From Paraconiothyrium sp. Pb-2020 (lineage: Eukaryota > Ascomycota > Dothideomycetes > Pleosporales > Didymosphaeriaceae): a stretch of 64,000 nucleotides of DNA. The stretch is taken from assembly GCA_022419385.1 (NCBI GenBank), contig JAJUBI010000002.1, forward strand, positions 2,232,001 through 2,296,000. Reading direction: 5' to 3'. How positions within the stretch are numbered: position 1 is the stretch's first letter; each line of letters starts with the position of its first letter. Below the pieces are notes generated by a model. The model saw nothing but the letters and a program-made list of their open reading frames with translations. It was not told where the DNA came from and made no database searches. The translations under genes were made by a program, and so were the position numbers. Below, in pieces: positions 1 through 9,963 of the stretch.

Positions 1-1468
1 TAAACTACAACTCCTAAATAGTATAAAAATATACCTAGTATTCTACATGGCTCTCTTAGAGAAGGCACTATAGGATGTAGAACCTATAGTTTATAAAGTA
101 GATATATATAAAGAATAGTAAGAAGAATGGGAAGTGGTAAGTATTAATAGACACTAACTAATAAATAGTTAGAATTACTATAAGGTTAAATAGTAAGGAC
201 GCGACAAGAAGGGAAACCTATAAAATAATACCTAGAAACTAGAAAGTAACCTTAACTGCCCTAAGAAGTTAAAAGAATTTTAGTTAAACTAATCTCTTAA
301 AGAAAGCCTAAAGACATTAGACTAAAAGCTAGACTACCTTATAGTAAACTATAAAGATTACTACTATTAGAGAAGGTGTAAGTAGTATCTTAAGAAACTA
401 CTTTATCCTCCTTAGAACTATTTTATAGGCTAGCAGCCCTTAGTTTTACTTTTTTCTAATCTAGCTCAGCCTTAAGAAATGCTAACTATTAATTCTTCTA
501 CTTATTAAGAAGTTCCTTCTGCTTCTAAAGTTATAATATCTTAGCTTAGGCTATAGCTAGGGTATCTAGAATTACTTTTTAAGCCCTCTTAGCCTTAGCC
601 AGTTTAGCTTAAATTTTGGCTTAGGAGTGACTAGTATTGCGTACTAAGAATAATTAGTTCTAAAGAAGAAATTATAACTAACTATATACTTTTAGTAATA
701 GATACGCCATTAACATTGTAAGAACCTTAAATATTAGAATAAATATAGGCTTTATAAGCAGAACGCCTAGGCATATTATATAGTAAAAGTATATAAGGAA
801 TTTTAAGCCTATTGTAATAAGAATAAGGCATGGCTAGAAATCTATAATAATCTATTTTATTAGTAAGAGCAAGTTGTTTGTTGGTCTTATAAGAAGGTAT
901 AAAGGGTGATAATGAACTACTATATAATAGGGCTTACCCTGCTAATATAGTATAACCCCTGCAACAGATAAATCTTTAGGCTAAAGATATAGAAGGGGGA
1001 GATAGTGTTATAGCTGCTATACTATAATAAAATTATAGAAACTAACGTAATAATAGCAGTAACTAGTTAGATTATAAGGATAAGTATTATAACTATAGGT
1101 TAGATGCTGAGCATAATATAAATATGTAATTAAGGTTATATAATTAGATCTATAAATCTGTAGGATAGAGCTATAGAGCCTAGATCTATAGGATCTGTAT
1201 ACAGAGCCTATAGAGCCTAGGTTAGATAGTAGTATATAGAGATAACGGATTACTGCTAGTAATCCCTTATTATTAATCTATAATATAGTTTGCTGTATCT
1301 AGTTTTCTTATAGAAGATTACCTTTAAGTCTTTAGCAATATATTCTTATTATAGTAATTAATTAATATTTACCTATATGTAACTTATATAACCCTGCACG
1401 CTACTTATCTCTTACTAGAACCCTAACTAGGCCACGGCTTACTGCAGTGTTAAGAAGGCCCTATTATA
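1..1468 (+). mobile_element. RIP-degraded Ty3/Gypsy chromovirus, 3' part (copy A)
   Basis: This is the 3' end of an LTR retrotransposon; its 5' part lies outside the window. Reading 5' to 3', about 1-70 resembles the GPY/F end of an integrase (a FHVSLLEK-like stretch), about 98-290 a chromodomain, then a non-coding 3' region, a purine tract near 991-1003, and an LTR (1006-1468). The frames are interrupted only by TAA/TAG where Gln or Trp is expected, which is what C-to-T mutation in RIP produces. CpG is almost absent. A chromodomain after integrase defines the chromovirus clade, which targets histone marks; that is family knowledge. The copy cannot code for protein. Confidence 0.85.
1006..1468 (+). 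repeat. LTR of the degraded chromovirus (copy A)
   Basis: This 463-bp LTR begins TGTTATAG just after a purine-rich tract and ends CTATTATA. The end aligns with CCGTTACA of the second LTR through C-to-T and G-to-A changes, so the original ends were probably TG...CA. The partner LTR lies at 3382-3842. Most differences between the two are transitions, with a few small indels. Confidence 0.8.
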
Positions 1469-3842
1469 AAGAGACTACTACTTTCTTTAAGCCTAATAAA
1501 TAGTTATAGAAGTCTTATATAACTACAATAACTACTACTAAAATAAACTAAATAGGCACATGCTGTACAGACAACTATAACCTATAGAAGTTTTTAATTA
1601 ACTATAGGGTATAGTTATAATAGACTTTATTATAGGACTACTAAAATTTAAGAACCTAGATAATAAGATAGAATATAATAAAATTATAGTTATTATTAAT
1701 AAAGTAACTAAGTACGTATACTTCTTACTATATAAAGAGGTTAGTAAAGTAGAGTATATAGCTTTCTACTTTACTTCTATAGTAATAGTATAATATAGAG
1801 CTCCGGACAAAATTATTATAGATAGAGATATTTACTTTATATCTAAATTCTAGTAAATAGTATTTACCCTTATAGATATTAAGTATAGTATATTAACAGC
1901 CTATTATCTATAAATAGATAGGCAGATAGAATAAATAAACTAGATAGTAGAATAGTTTTTTAGGTGTTATCTAAACTATTAATAGAATAACTAGGTAGAG
2001 TTACTCTCTATAGCATAACTAGCCTATAACAGCTTATAATATAGTGCTACTAGAGTTTTACTATTCTTTATAAATTATAAATTTAACTTAGCAGCCTACT
2101 AAGTACCTAGAACTATAAGGTCTTAGAGCATAGATAGAGAATAATAAACTAAAGAAATTATATAAATTTATAGCTAACTTTAGCAAGACGCTATATTTCT
2201 ATAAAGAAAAATAGAAAAATACTATAATTTTAAGCATAAGCCTACGCCTACGCTAGAGAAGAAAGAGAAAGTCTAGCTACTATAAAAAAATATTACTAGT
2301 AAATAACTATTAAATAAACTAGACTATCTAAAAATTAAACTATATAAGGTCCTAGAATAAATTACCCTAGTTTTATTTAAATTATAACTCCTAAATAGTA
2401 TAAAAATATACCTAGTGTTCTATATAGCTCTCTTAGAGAAGGTATTATAGAATACAGAACCTATAGTTTATAAAATAGAGATATATAGAGAATAGTAAGA
2501 AGAATAGAAAGTAGTAAGTATTAATAGATACTAACTAGTAAATAGTTAAAATTACTATAAAGTTAAATAGCTAGAATGCAATAAGAAAGAAAACCTATAG
2601 AATAATATTTAAAAGCTAGAAAGTAACCTTAACTACCCTAAGAAGTTAGAGGAATATTAACTAAACTAATCTCTTAAAGAAAGCCTAGAAATATTAGACT
2701 AAGGGCTAAATTACCTTATAGCAAACTATAAAAATTACTACTATTAGAAAAGGTATAAGTAGTATCTTAAAAGGCTACTTTACTTTCCTTAAAACTATTC
2801 TATAAACTAGCGGCTTTTAACTCTACTTCTTTCTAATCTAACTTAGCCTTAAGAAATACTAACTATTAATTCTCCTACTTATTAAGAAGTTTCTTCTACT
2901 TTTAAAGTTATAATACCTTAGCTTAGGCTATAGCTAAAGTATTTAGAATTACTTCTTAAGCCTTTTTAGCCTTAGCTAGTTTAGCTTAAATTTTAGCTTA
3001 GAAGTAACTAGTATTACACACTAAGAATAATTAGTTCTAAAAAAGAAATTATAACTAACTATATACTTTTAATAATAGATATACTATTAATATTATAAGA
3101 ACCTTAAATATTAGAATAAATATAGGTTTTATAAGTAGAATGCCTAGGTATATTATATAGTAAAAGTATATAGAAATTTTAAGCCTATTATAATAAGAAT
3201 AAGGTATAGCTAGAAATCTATAATAATCTATTTTATTAGTAAGAGTAAGTTGTTTGTTAGTCTTATAAGAAGGTATAAAGGGTAATAATAAACTACTATA
3301 TAATAGGGCTTACCCTATTAATATAGTATAACTCCTGCAACAGGTAAATCTTTAGGCTAAAGATATAGAAGGGGGAGATAGTATTATAGCTACTATACTA
3401 TAATAGAATTATAGAAACTAATATAATAATAGCAGCAACTAGTTAGATTATATAGATAAGTATTATAATTACAGGTTAGATGCTAAGTACAATATAAATA
3501 TATAAGTAAGGTTATATAATTAGATCTATAGATCTATAGAATAGAGCTATAGAGCCTAAATTTATAGAATCTATGTATAGAGCCTATAAAGCCTAGGTTA
3601 AATAGTAGTATATAGAGATAACAGATTAACTACTATAATTTCTTATTATTAATTTATAAATAGTTTACTATATCTAGTTTCTTTATAGAAGATTATCTTT
3701 AAGTCTTTAGTAATATATTCTTATTATAGTAATTAATTAACATTTATCTATATGTGATTTATATAACCCTGTACACTACTTATTCTTACTAGAACCCTAA
3801 CTAGGCCGCGGCTTACCACAGTGTTAAGAAGGCCCCGTTACA
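1469..3842 (+). mobile_element. RIP-degraded Ty3/Gypsy chromovirus, integrase to LTR (copy B)
   Basis: The copy starts directly after LTR A with integrase-like sequence. A segment near 1580-1640 reads like the Pro-rich link and MDFITGL motif of Gypsy integrases, and a catalytic-core-like stretch follows to about 1850. The GPY/F segment is at about 2290-2440 and the chromodomain at about 2470-2665. From about 2378 to 3842 it repeats copy A. No gag, protease, reverse transcriptase or RNase H is visible, so about half the element is missing. Integrase joined directly to an LTR suggests an internal deletion or recombination between two tandem elements. Stops are nearly all at former Gln or Trp codons. 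Confidence 0.8.
3382..3842 (+). repeat. LTR of the degraded chromovirus (copy B)
   Basis: This 461-bp LTR begins TATTATAG after a purine tract at about 3366-3378 and ends CCGTTACA. It pairs with 1006-1468. No clear target-site duplication could be assigned, because the left border of the element is not intact. Confidence 0.78.
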
Positions 3843-4129
3843 TCTATTTAAATATATACTTAAAATTAGTTAAAATAAAAATATACTATATTACTATAAT
3901 TTTTCTAAAGGTATAGAGCTATAACTTAGTTAAATCTTCTAGTAGTAGAATAACTTTATAGTAAATCTTAGTAACCTACTTTAGTAAGCTAGAATTTTAT
4001 AAATATTTTATTTTTATTTTTTTTATCTTATTATATATAAAATATAATAAAAAGCTATTTATAGAGCTATATAGTTCTAGCTAGTAATTTTTTTACTATT
4101 AGGTAGTTGTATTTATAGCTTTACTCTAA

Positions 4130-4160
<31 letters not shown>

Positions 4161-4481
4161 TCCTATAAGAACTTATAATAATATTAAGAAGCTTATTATT
4201 AACCTAAATATATATACTAACCTAGATATAAAATATAAAATTATTACATCTTAGGTTATTATAATTATTTATAATATTAGCTTAGTAATATAAGCTAGTA
4301 CTAAATAGATAATTAAAACTTATATAACTTATATAATCTTATTAAAGATTTTACATTTATTACTATAAATAAAAAGCCTTAAATAGTTTAAATAAGATAC
4401 TAAAGTTTTACTATTAATTAGAATTCTCTACTATTATAAACTTGTTTCTTTACTTTGTTTATTATAAGTAATAAGTCGTTA
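3843..4481. other. AT-rich gene-free tract with poly-A run
   Basis: The tract is strongly AT-rich, has no open frame, and contains a run of 26 A at 4135-4160. It may be another RIP-mutated repeat, but no motif survives to name it. Composition changes to ordinary coding GC within about 10 bp of 4482. Confidence 0.7.
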
Positions 4482-5744
4482 TTAGACGCCAATATCATAC
4501 CCACTAACCTCTAAGCTAACGTCCACGCCATGCACCCTCCGAAATCTTGTCCTTGCGTCCCCATTCTTGTCTAGGCTCAGCTCATCCGCGTAAACCCTCA
4601 CTAATCTCTGAAGCTCGGGCCTCGGTAGCTTCACAATACACACGATCTTGATATCAGCTTCCACAGGACGAGTCTCCTGAAGAGAGAGGCATAGGTTCTC
4701 GAGTCCCATTTCGCGCTCCCAGCGCATAAAGGTTGCGAAGAAGCCGTGCTGGTGATGACCATGAGCGTGACCATGAGCATGATGGTGGTGCTGGTGTGGC
4801 GGATTATGTGGATGCTGCGACTGTTGTTGAGCTGCGAGCGCAGCTAGAGGCGAGGGATTTGCCGGAGGGTTGTTCTGCAAGCCGTGGGGATGCGGAACCG
4901 CGGCGTTATGGTTCTGATTCTGATTCTGGAGTCCATTTTGTGCGAACTGCACGAACGGCATGGGCGGCTGTCCGTTGGCGGGCGCATTCACATTCGCATT
5001 CAAGTGCGGGTGCGCCCCAGCGTGAGCTTGGTGCATAGCCTGTTGGAGCGCCTGCATGTTGATCTGAACCTGCTGCTGCAATTGCGTTCCCAAAGCCTGG
5101 TGTATAGCCTGAGCTTGCGCCGCCAGCAGAGCGGGCAGTCCTCCTCCACCCACCATGCCATTTATCACGCCCGGCGTCCCCATCATGCCGCATCGCAGGA
5201 AGATCCACAAGCTTCTTAGTTTGGGTAGGTCGTACTTCATGCTCCGCGATGGATCCTTGCTGCCGAGATACGTTGCCCATAGCTTCACATCCTTTTCCCG
5301 TATCCGGAAGTACACCGACGTCATGTTCTCTGAGAAGGGCGAGGCGACAACGCGGAACATGGTGCAGTCGCTGGGGTTGGTGAAGAGAAACTTGTTCTGT
5401 GAGTAGAGGACGGGTGCGGCCTCGTCATGCACCTGGCGTGACGCAGAGAGCAAGCCTAAGGCGACGTTATGCTTCGGCGTCGTTTGCGAGGGCCACCAGA
5501 AGGGAAACTGCGAGACGAGCGCAAATGTGTAGACCTTGTCCCTAAGCTCGCGGGGGAGCGCAAGAAGGAGCGAGAAGGTCGGGTCTGAGGATTTCGACAG
5601 GACGATGGGAGAGATGCTCGAGTGCGAAGCGGGGCGGGCGCGGACGGGTCTGACGGGCGGGGCATCGTGCATGGTCGTGTCTGAAGAGTCGCTCGAGGTG
5701 GAGGAGCGTGATCGCGAGCGCGGCGTCGAGGAATGAGAGGCCAT
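4482..5744 (-). CDS. F-box/2EXR-like hypothetical protein with His/Gln-rich tail
   Basis: Single-exon gene of 420 residues. Residues 1-50 are Ser/Arg-rich and probably disordered. Residues 57-76 hold the LLALPRELRDKVYTFAL signature typical of fungal F-box-like or 2EXR proteins, followed by the usual ASRQVHDEAAPVLY stretch (101-114). Residues about 220-335 are Gln-, Asn- and His-rich, ending in a dense His block around 310-335. Proteins of this type are numerous in Pezizomycotina and mostly uncharacterised; a role in ubiquitin-ligase substrate choice is only inferred from the F-box resemblance. The stop codon lies exactly at the edge of the AT-rich block, so the native 3' end may have been replaced. 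The ATG at 5744 is followed directly by the Ser-rich leader, and I see no better start. Confidence 0.7.
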   Translation of the reverse strand: MASHSSTPRSRSRSSTSSDSSDTTMHDAPPVRPVRARPASHSSISPIVLSKSSDPTFSLLLALPRELRDKVYTFALVSQFPFWWPSQTTPKHNVALGLLSASRQVHDEAAPVLYSQNKFLFTNPSDCTMFRVVASPFSENMTSVYFRIREKDVKLWATYLGSKDPSRSMKYDLPKLRSLWIFLRCGMMGTPGVINGMVGGGGLPALLAAQAQAIHQALGTQLQQQVQINMQALQQAMHQAHAGAHPHLNANVNAPANGQPPMPFVQFAQNGLQNQNQNHNAAVPHPHGLQNNPPANPSPLAALAAQQQSQHPHNPPHQHHHHAHGHAHGHHQHGFFATFMRWEREMGLENLCLSLQETRPVEADIKIVCIVKLPRPELQRLVRVYADELSLDKNGDARTRFRRVHGVDVSLEVSGYDIGV

Positions 5745-6466
5745 GGTGCTCGGCAGGCCACGGGCCTTGCGAGTAAATGACAGGATCGACTGACTGATTA
5801 TCGTAGGGCGCGCCGAGGGCTGTGGGAGACAGCAGAGGCCGGAGCGCGGCTGCTTAACCCAGATAGTGATGAACGCTCGACAGACGCAAAGGGAAGGTCG
5901 ACACAGGAGCGGTGCTACAGAGCGCAGGAGGAGGGCAGAGGGAAAAGCCAGAGGGAGGGTGCATTGCTAACGCCGGTGAATGGTCGCTGCAGCACACCGT
6001 TAACCACACGTTCGGAACGGGACCGCCTGGGCGCGCCAGCGATCATCTGCAAATCACGTTCAAGCACTTTCCATGTCGGCCTCATCCATCGCTTCCTCCA
6101 CCGCCCCACATGCCGGAAACGTCCCAGAAAGTATCGCGGCTTGTTAGGTCTATAGAAGCAGTATTTCAACTGTACTGCGACGAAGCATACCGCAATTTGC
6201 GTTCCAGATGAGTTGCATGTATGGCTTCAATCCCTAGCTAAACTGGAACATGGCGTCGGACCTGCATAACCATTACCGAACCGACGTGTATGCCTCCGCG
6301 ACGTTGCAGCCCGGACGAAGATGGCGACGATGTCCGGCAGAGCCTAGTGGCATATGCGTACAAGGTGCATGTCATCCTTCGAATTGCTATCCTGGCATGT
6401 GACATTCTCGCAAGCAGTGATAACGCCGGGTTTTATACGAAGAAACCATACTGTGCTACAGTAATC
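5745..6466. other. Intergenic, no feature recognised
   Basis: This holds the 5' flank of the F-box-like gene and the 3' flank of the MFS gene. Short open frames exist on both strands, but none has recognisable protein features. Confidence 0.5.
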
Positions 6467-8190
6467 TCAAAGGACATATCTGAAATATGGATTCTCTTTG
6501 TCGGTTAGATCCAGAAACGCGAGCCTGTCTCGTTTCTCGTCGTTCCCAGAGTGGCTCTCCCTCCTATTATTCTCCCTCCACAGCACGGCGTAAAGTGCGA
6601 CAGATGCCGCGATAGTAATGCAGTAGCTAGACGAGTCAGTCTAAGAGCGGGTATGGATAGAACCAATGGAGACTCACCAAATGATCAATCCCGTCCACAG
6701 TTCCGGATAATGGTTGTTCTTCGTCTCGCTTTTGATGAGTTGTGGACCAACAATGTTGCCAACGCAATAGGCAACGAAAATCGAACCGGCCATGCAACTT
6801 TTCTTGGACGCTCCTGCCACATTGCTGCAAGTTTGTCAGCAGTTGTACTGGTCAGTGGAGGAGCCACTTTTCGCGTACCTCATCCCAATGACGATAGTCA
6901 AGCTCACCACCGCACCAAACGTCCCAATGATACTGTACCCTGCCACTGGTGTGGCAGCATGGTACGACCAACTTCCTTTCCAGATCATCGCACATCCTGC
7001 GATGACCGGAAAGCAATTGGCTATCAGTAAAATAATCCTCATGTTCGGAAATCGAGCAGAAGCCCACCCACAAGCCAGAATCGCGAGGAAGCAGAGACTA
7101 CCAAGCGGAAACTGCCACAAAATCGACTCTAGCGTCGACCATCCAAAGGTCGACACAATCAATGGTCCGAAGCCGGACACAGCTCCATTCACCGTGTACG
7201 CGGACCCCATCATGATGAAGACAAGCCACAATTTCACGTCGAGGAGGGCCTCCCTCAACTGCGCTATCTTAATCTTCTGACACCTCACTCCCGTCTGTCC
7301 CTTCCTCAGCCTCTCGACAGCTACTACCCTCTCCTCCGTGGTCAGGAACCAAGCTTCCACTGGGGAATTTGGAATGAAAAAGCAGAATATGCCAAATAGA
7401 AACGTCAAGCACCCCGCGAGCAAGTAGATGTACTGCCACCTCTTCAGTGCCCCACCAGTGATCTGCGCAAAACCATAGTTCAGCGCACCACCAATGATTG
7501 TGAAAAGTCCTGTCGATGAGAACCACCAGCTCTGTCTCAGCGCCTGTTCTTCTTGCGTATAAAACCCACTGACGATGCACATGAAGCCGGTAGGGATAAC
7601 GCTTTCGACGAACCCAAGGAAGAAGCGCTGCGCATAGAGTGCTTTCCACGATGTCACGGCGGCTGTAAGCATACAAATGAGAGCCCACAAGATCACCACG
7701 CCGCCGAGGATGCGACCCAGGTTGAAGCGTTGCAGCACAAAAGTCATAGGGTAGAGGCCAGCGAGCATTCCAAAGTAGAAGAGGGATGTTCCCCAGCTTA
7801 GGCGGGAGGTGTCAGTAATGGGGGGTGCGGTGCTGGTGTTAACAACACTTAGAGACAGATCCTTGGTCATGCCAAACAGGACTGCGGCGCCTAGGATGGC
7901 TTTGTCGTAGTAAACCAAGCCATAGCCTGTTGGTGTCAGCTGTTGTTCAGAAAGCGATATACCCCAAGCGGAGATATAATGGTAAACCTACCAACGATCA
8001 TGGCGGGGATGAGAAACAAGTCAATCTTCAAAAGCACTTTCTTTTCCAGCGCCGGATCTACCTCGTGCGCATGCTCGCCCACAAGTTTGATCGCAAGATC
8101 CTTTTCCAGCGAAATTGAGCCTGCGCCTGCTTCTGGGTCGGGTGGCGAACGTGATGTCGCATCTGTTCTGTTCCCCTTATGCAAGGCCAT
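6467..8190 (-). CDS. MFS transporter, allantoate permease (Dal5) / anion:cation symporter type
   Basis: Four exons: 8190-7992, 7926-6879, 6824-6678 and 6626-6467. The introns are 65, 54 and 51 bp with CTGAC branch-like sites, and the joined frame closes at 517 residues, the usual length of the family. About 12 membrane segments are evident. Family-typical stretches include YGLVYYDKAILG after intron 1, GFMCIVSGFYTQEEQALR, and the C-terminal signature LTDKENPYFRYVL at the very end. Relatives import small anions such as allantoate, nicotinate or sugar acids across the plasma membrane; this substrate is unknown. An in-frame ATG at 8307 would add 39 residues; the start at 8190 was chosen because it gives the usual short cytosolic leader. 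The gene diverges from the MR/MLE pseudogene at 9964, suggesting a former joint role in acid uptake and catabolism. Confidence 0.85.
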
Positions 8191-9963
8191 GGCTCTGATG
8201 CTGTCACGAACTTCCAGAACTCCAGAGTCACTCTTCAGAAATATTGAGAAGACGGCAGGCCGCTTATATCGCGAAAATTTGTGCATGGTTAAGTTCACAT
8301 TACGCAACTAGCTAAGCGGGAACTCTCAATGCGGCGCGGGAAGGTCTGGGCAGTTGACCGGGATGCAAGAAATGAGCGACGCGGAAAATGGAAATTATGA
8401 CGGGAAAAGAGATGCTTACATTCGGCTGATCTTCTTATTTTGGTACACAATTTTCGAATTTGCTTCCGTCCATCCTGCAGAGCCTCATCTACCTTCTCCA
8501 ACGGCGCTAACGTCCCAATGATGACGTCGAAACTTCGTGGTGTCTCGCTAAAATAACTGCGCAAGGATCATCTAAGGCGTTCTTCAATGTAGCGTCCATG
8601 CCTCTTAGTAGCAAACAATCTCAACTTGTCTCGGTACACCTCCCGACTTCAGTGTGTTCGTACGTCCTATGACACGGAGTCTTCCATCTATCTGCCTACA
8701 GTCTAGGATCTCGTCTGCCGTAAACGCGTAGACAATTTCTGTAACAGCATCGTTGTCCTCGCTGCTAGCCACGCAAGTGCCCCTGCACGGTCCCAGGTAT
8801 TACTACAGCACTGTCCATAAGGGCGGACTAAGAAATTGCTTGCCACATTTCTTCCACTTCTCGTCCATCACTAATCCTACATAGCCCTTGCAAGGAGTAA
8901 TACTCGCACCTATGCGATTTGGATCTTTTGAGGAAGCCCTTGGCTTCACTTCAAAAAAAAAAAAAAAGAAATCATGTGCTTGGCGGATACGATATCCTCG
9001 CCACCCATATACAACAGTGTAACAGTTGGAAAGTGCTCCTATCGCGCCAACGGCGTCTCAGTCCAAAGCTACGGCGACAATGGTCGAGCAGACGCTAGTT
9101 AAGTGTAGACAAAAGTTTAGCTTTTGTCCGACGACTACCGTTTTGAGAGGTCTCCCGGATGTGATCGACTGTTCTACGGTAAGCTTGTCGAATTGTCATT
9201 CATAGAACATACCTATTAATCCCGCTTTATCAACCATTGCACAGCAAGACATCATGGCACTAACGGAGGTGGAGGTCAAAGGGGAGATGGCCTCAACAAT
9301 GTCTGATATTCAGGCAGCACATCGTAAGTGCTATGGTTGCAGCTATGAGTAAGGCCTGCGGGTCCTCTATAGCAGGACCACGTAAAATTGGGAGGTAGCA
9401 ATCTCATGATTACTCCAGGCAAAAGGAACTTTACCTTGCTCTAGAAAGTATATATTACGTCGATAGAAGGTCTGGCAGGCTCGGCTGCATAACTCTAGAT
9501 TCCCGACGAGAATGGACCCACTGGCTCTACTCATGGCTGCAGCCATAGCACACGACTTGCACAAGCGTGCTCGGGGGTAACAACATCGCCGAATCTAGTG
9601 TGTTTCGTCGCAAGGGTTTCTACCATTGTATATCGCCGTTTTCCCGACAACTTGTGTGGCATCGGTTAGATTGTCCGACCATACATCTGAACTTCGTCGA
9701 TGTTTCGTAAGATTCTACGCTGTACGATCGAGAGTGACGCTAAGGTAAACTTGGTGGGGTAGGAGCGCATTGCTACGAACGCAGCGACATCTACCCTGCC
9801 TGATTAACATGACAAGCTTCCGGTAAACTATCGTAGATCGGATGGCATATCTGTGGAGCGGTATATGATGGTCGGAACCATGCTTACAGAAGCATTCTTC
9901 TTGACGTCTAACGGCATCCTCTGGTCTCCGTTTGCGAACATGACATCGATAACATACGCAGCA
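8191..9963. other. Long intergenic gap with a possible decayed coding stretch (about 8430-8800, minus strand)
   Basis: Most of this 1.8 kb shows nothing recognisable. On the minus strand two stretches read like protein: near 8640-8790 (ending LKSGGVPRQVEIV) and near 8440-8540 (FDVIIGTLAPLEKVDEAL). They lie in different frames with stops between them and could be remains of one gene, which I do not recognise. A run of A lies near 8952-8966. Confidence 0.3.
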
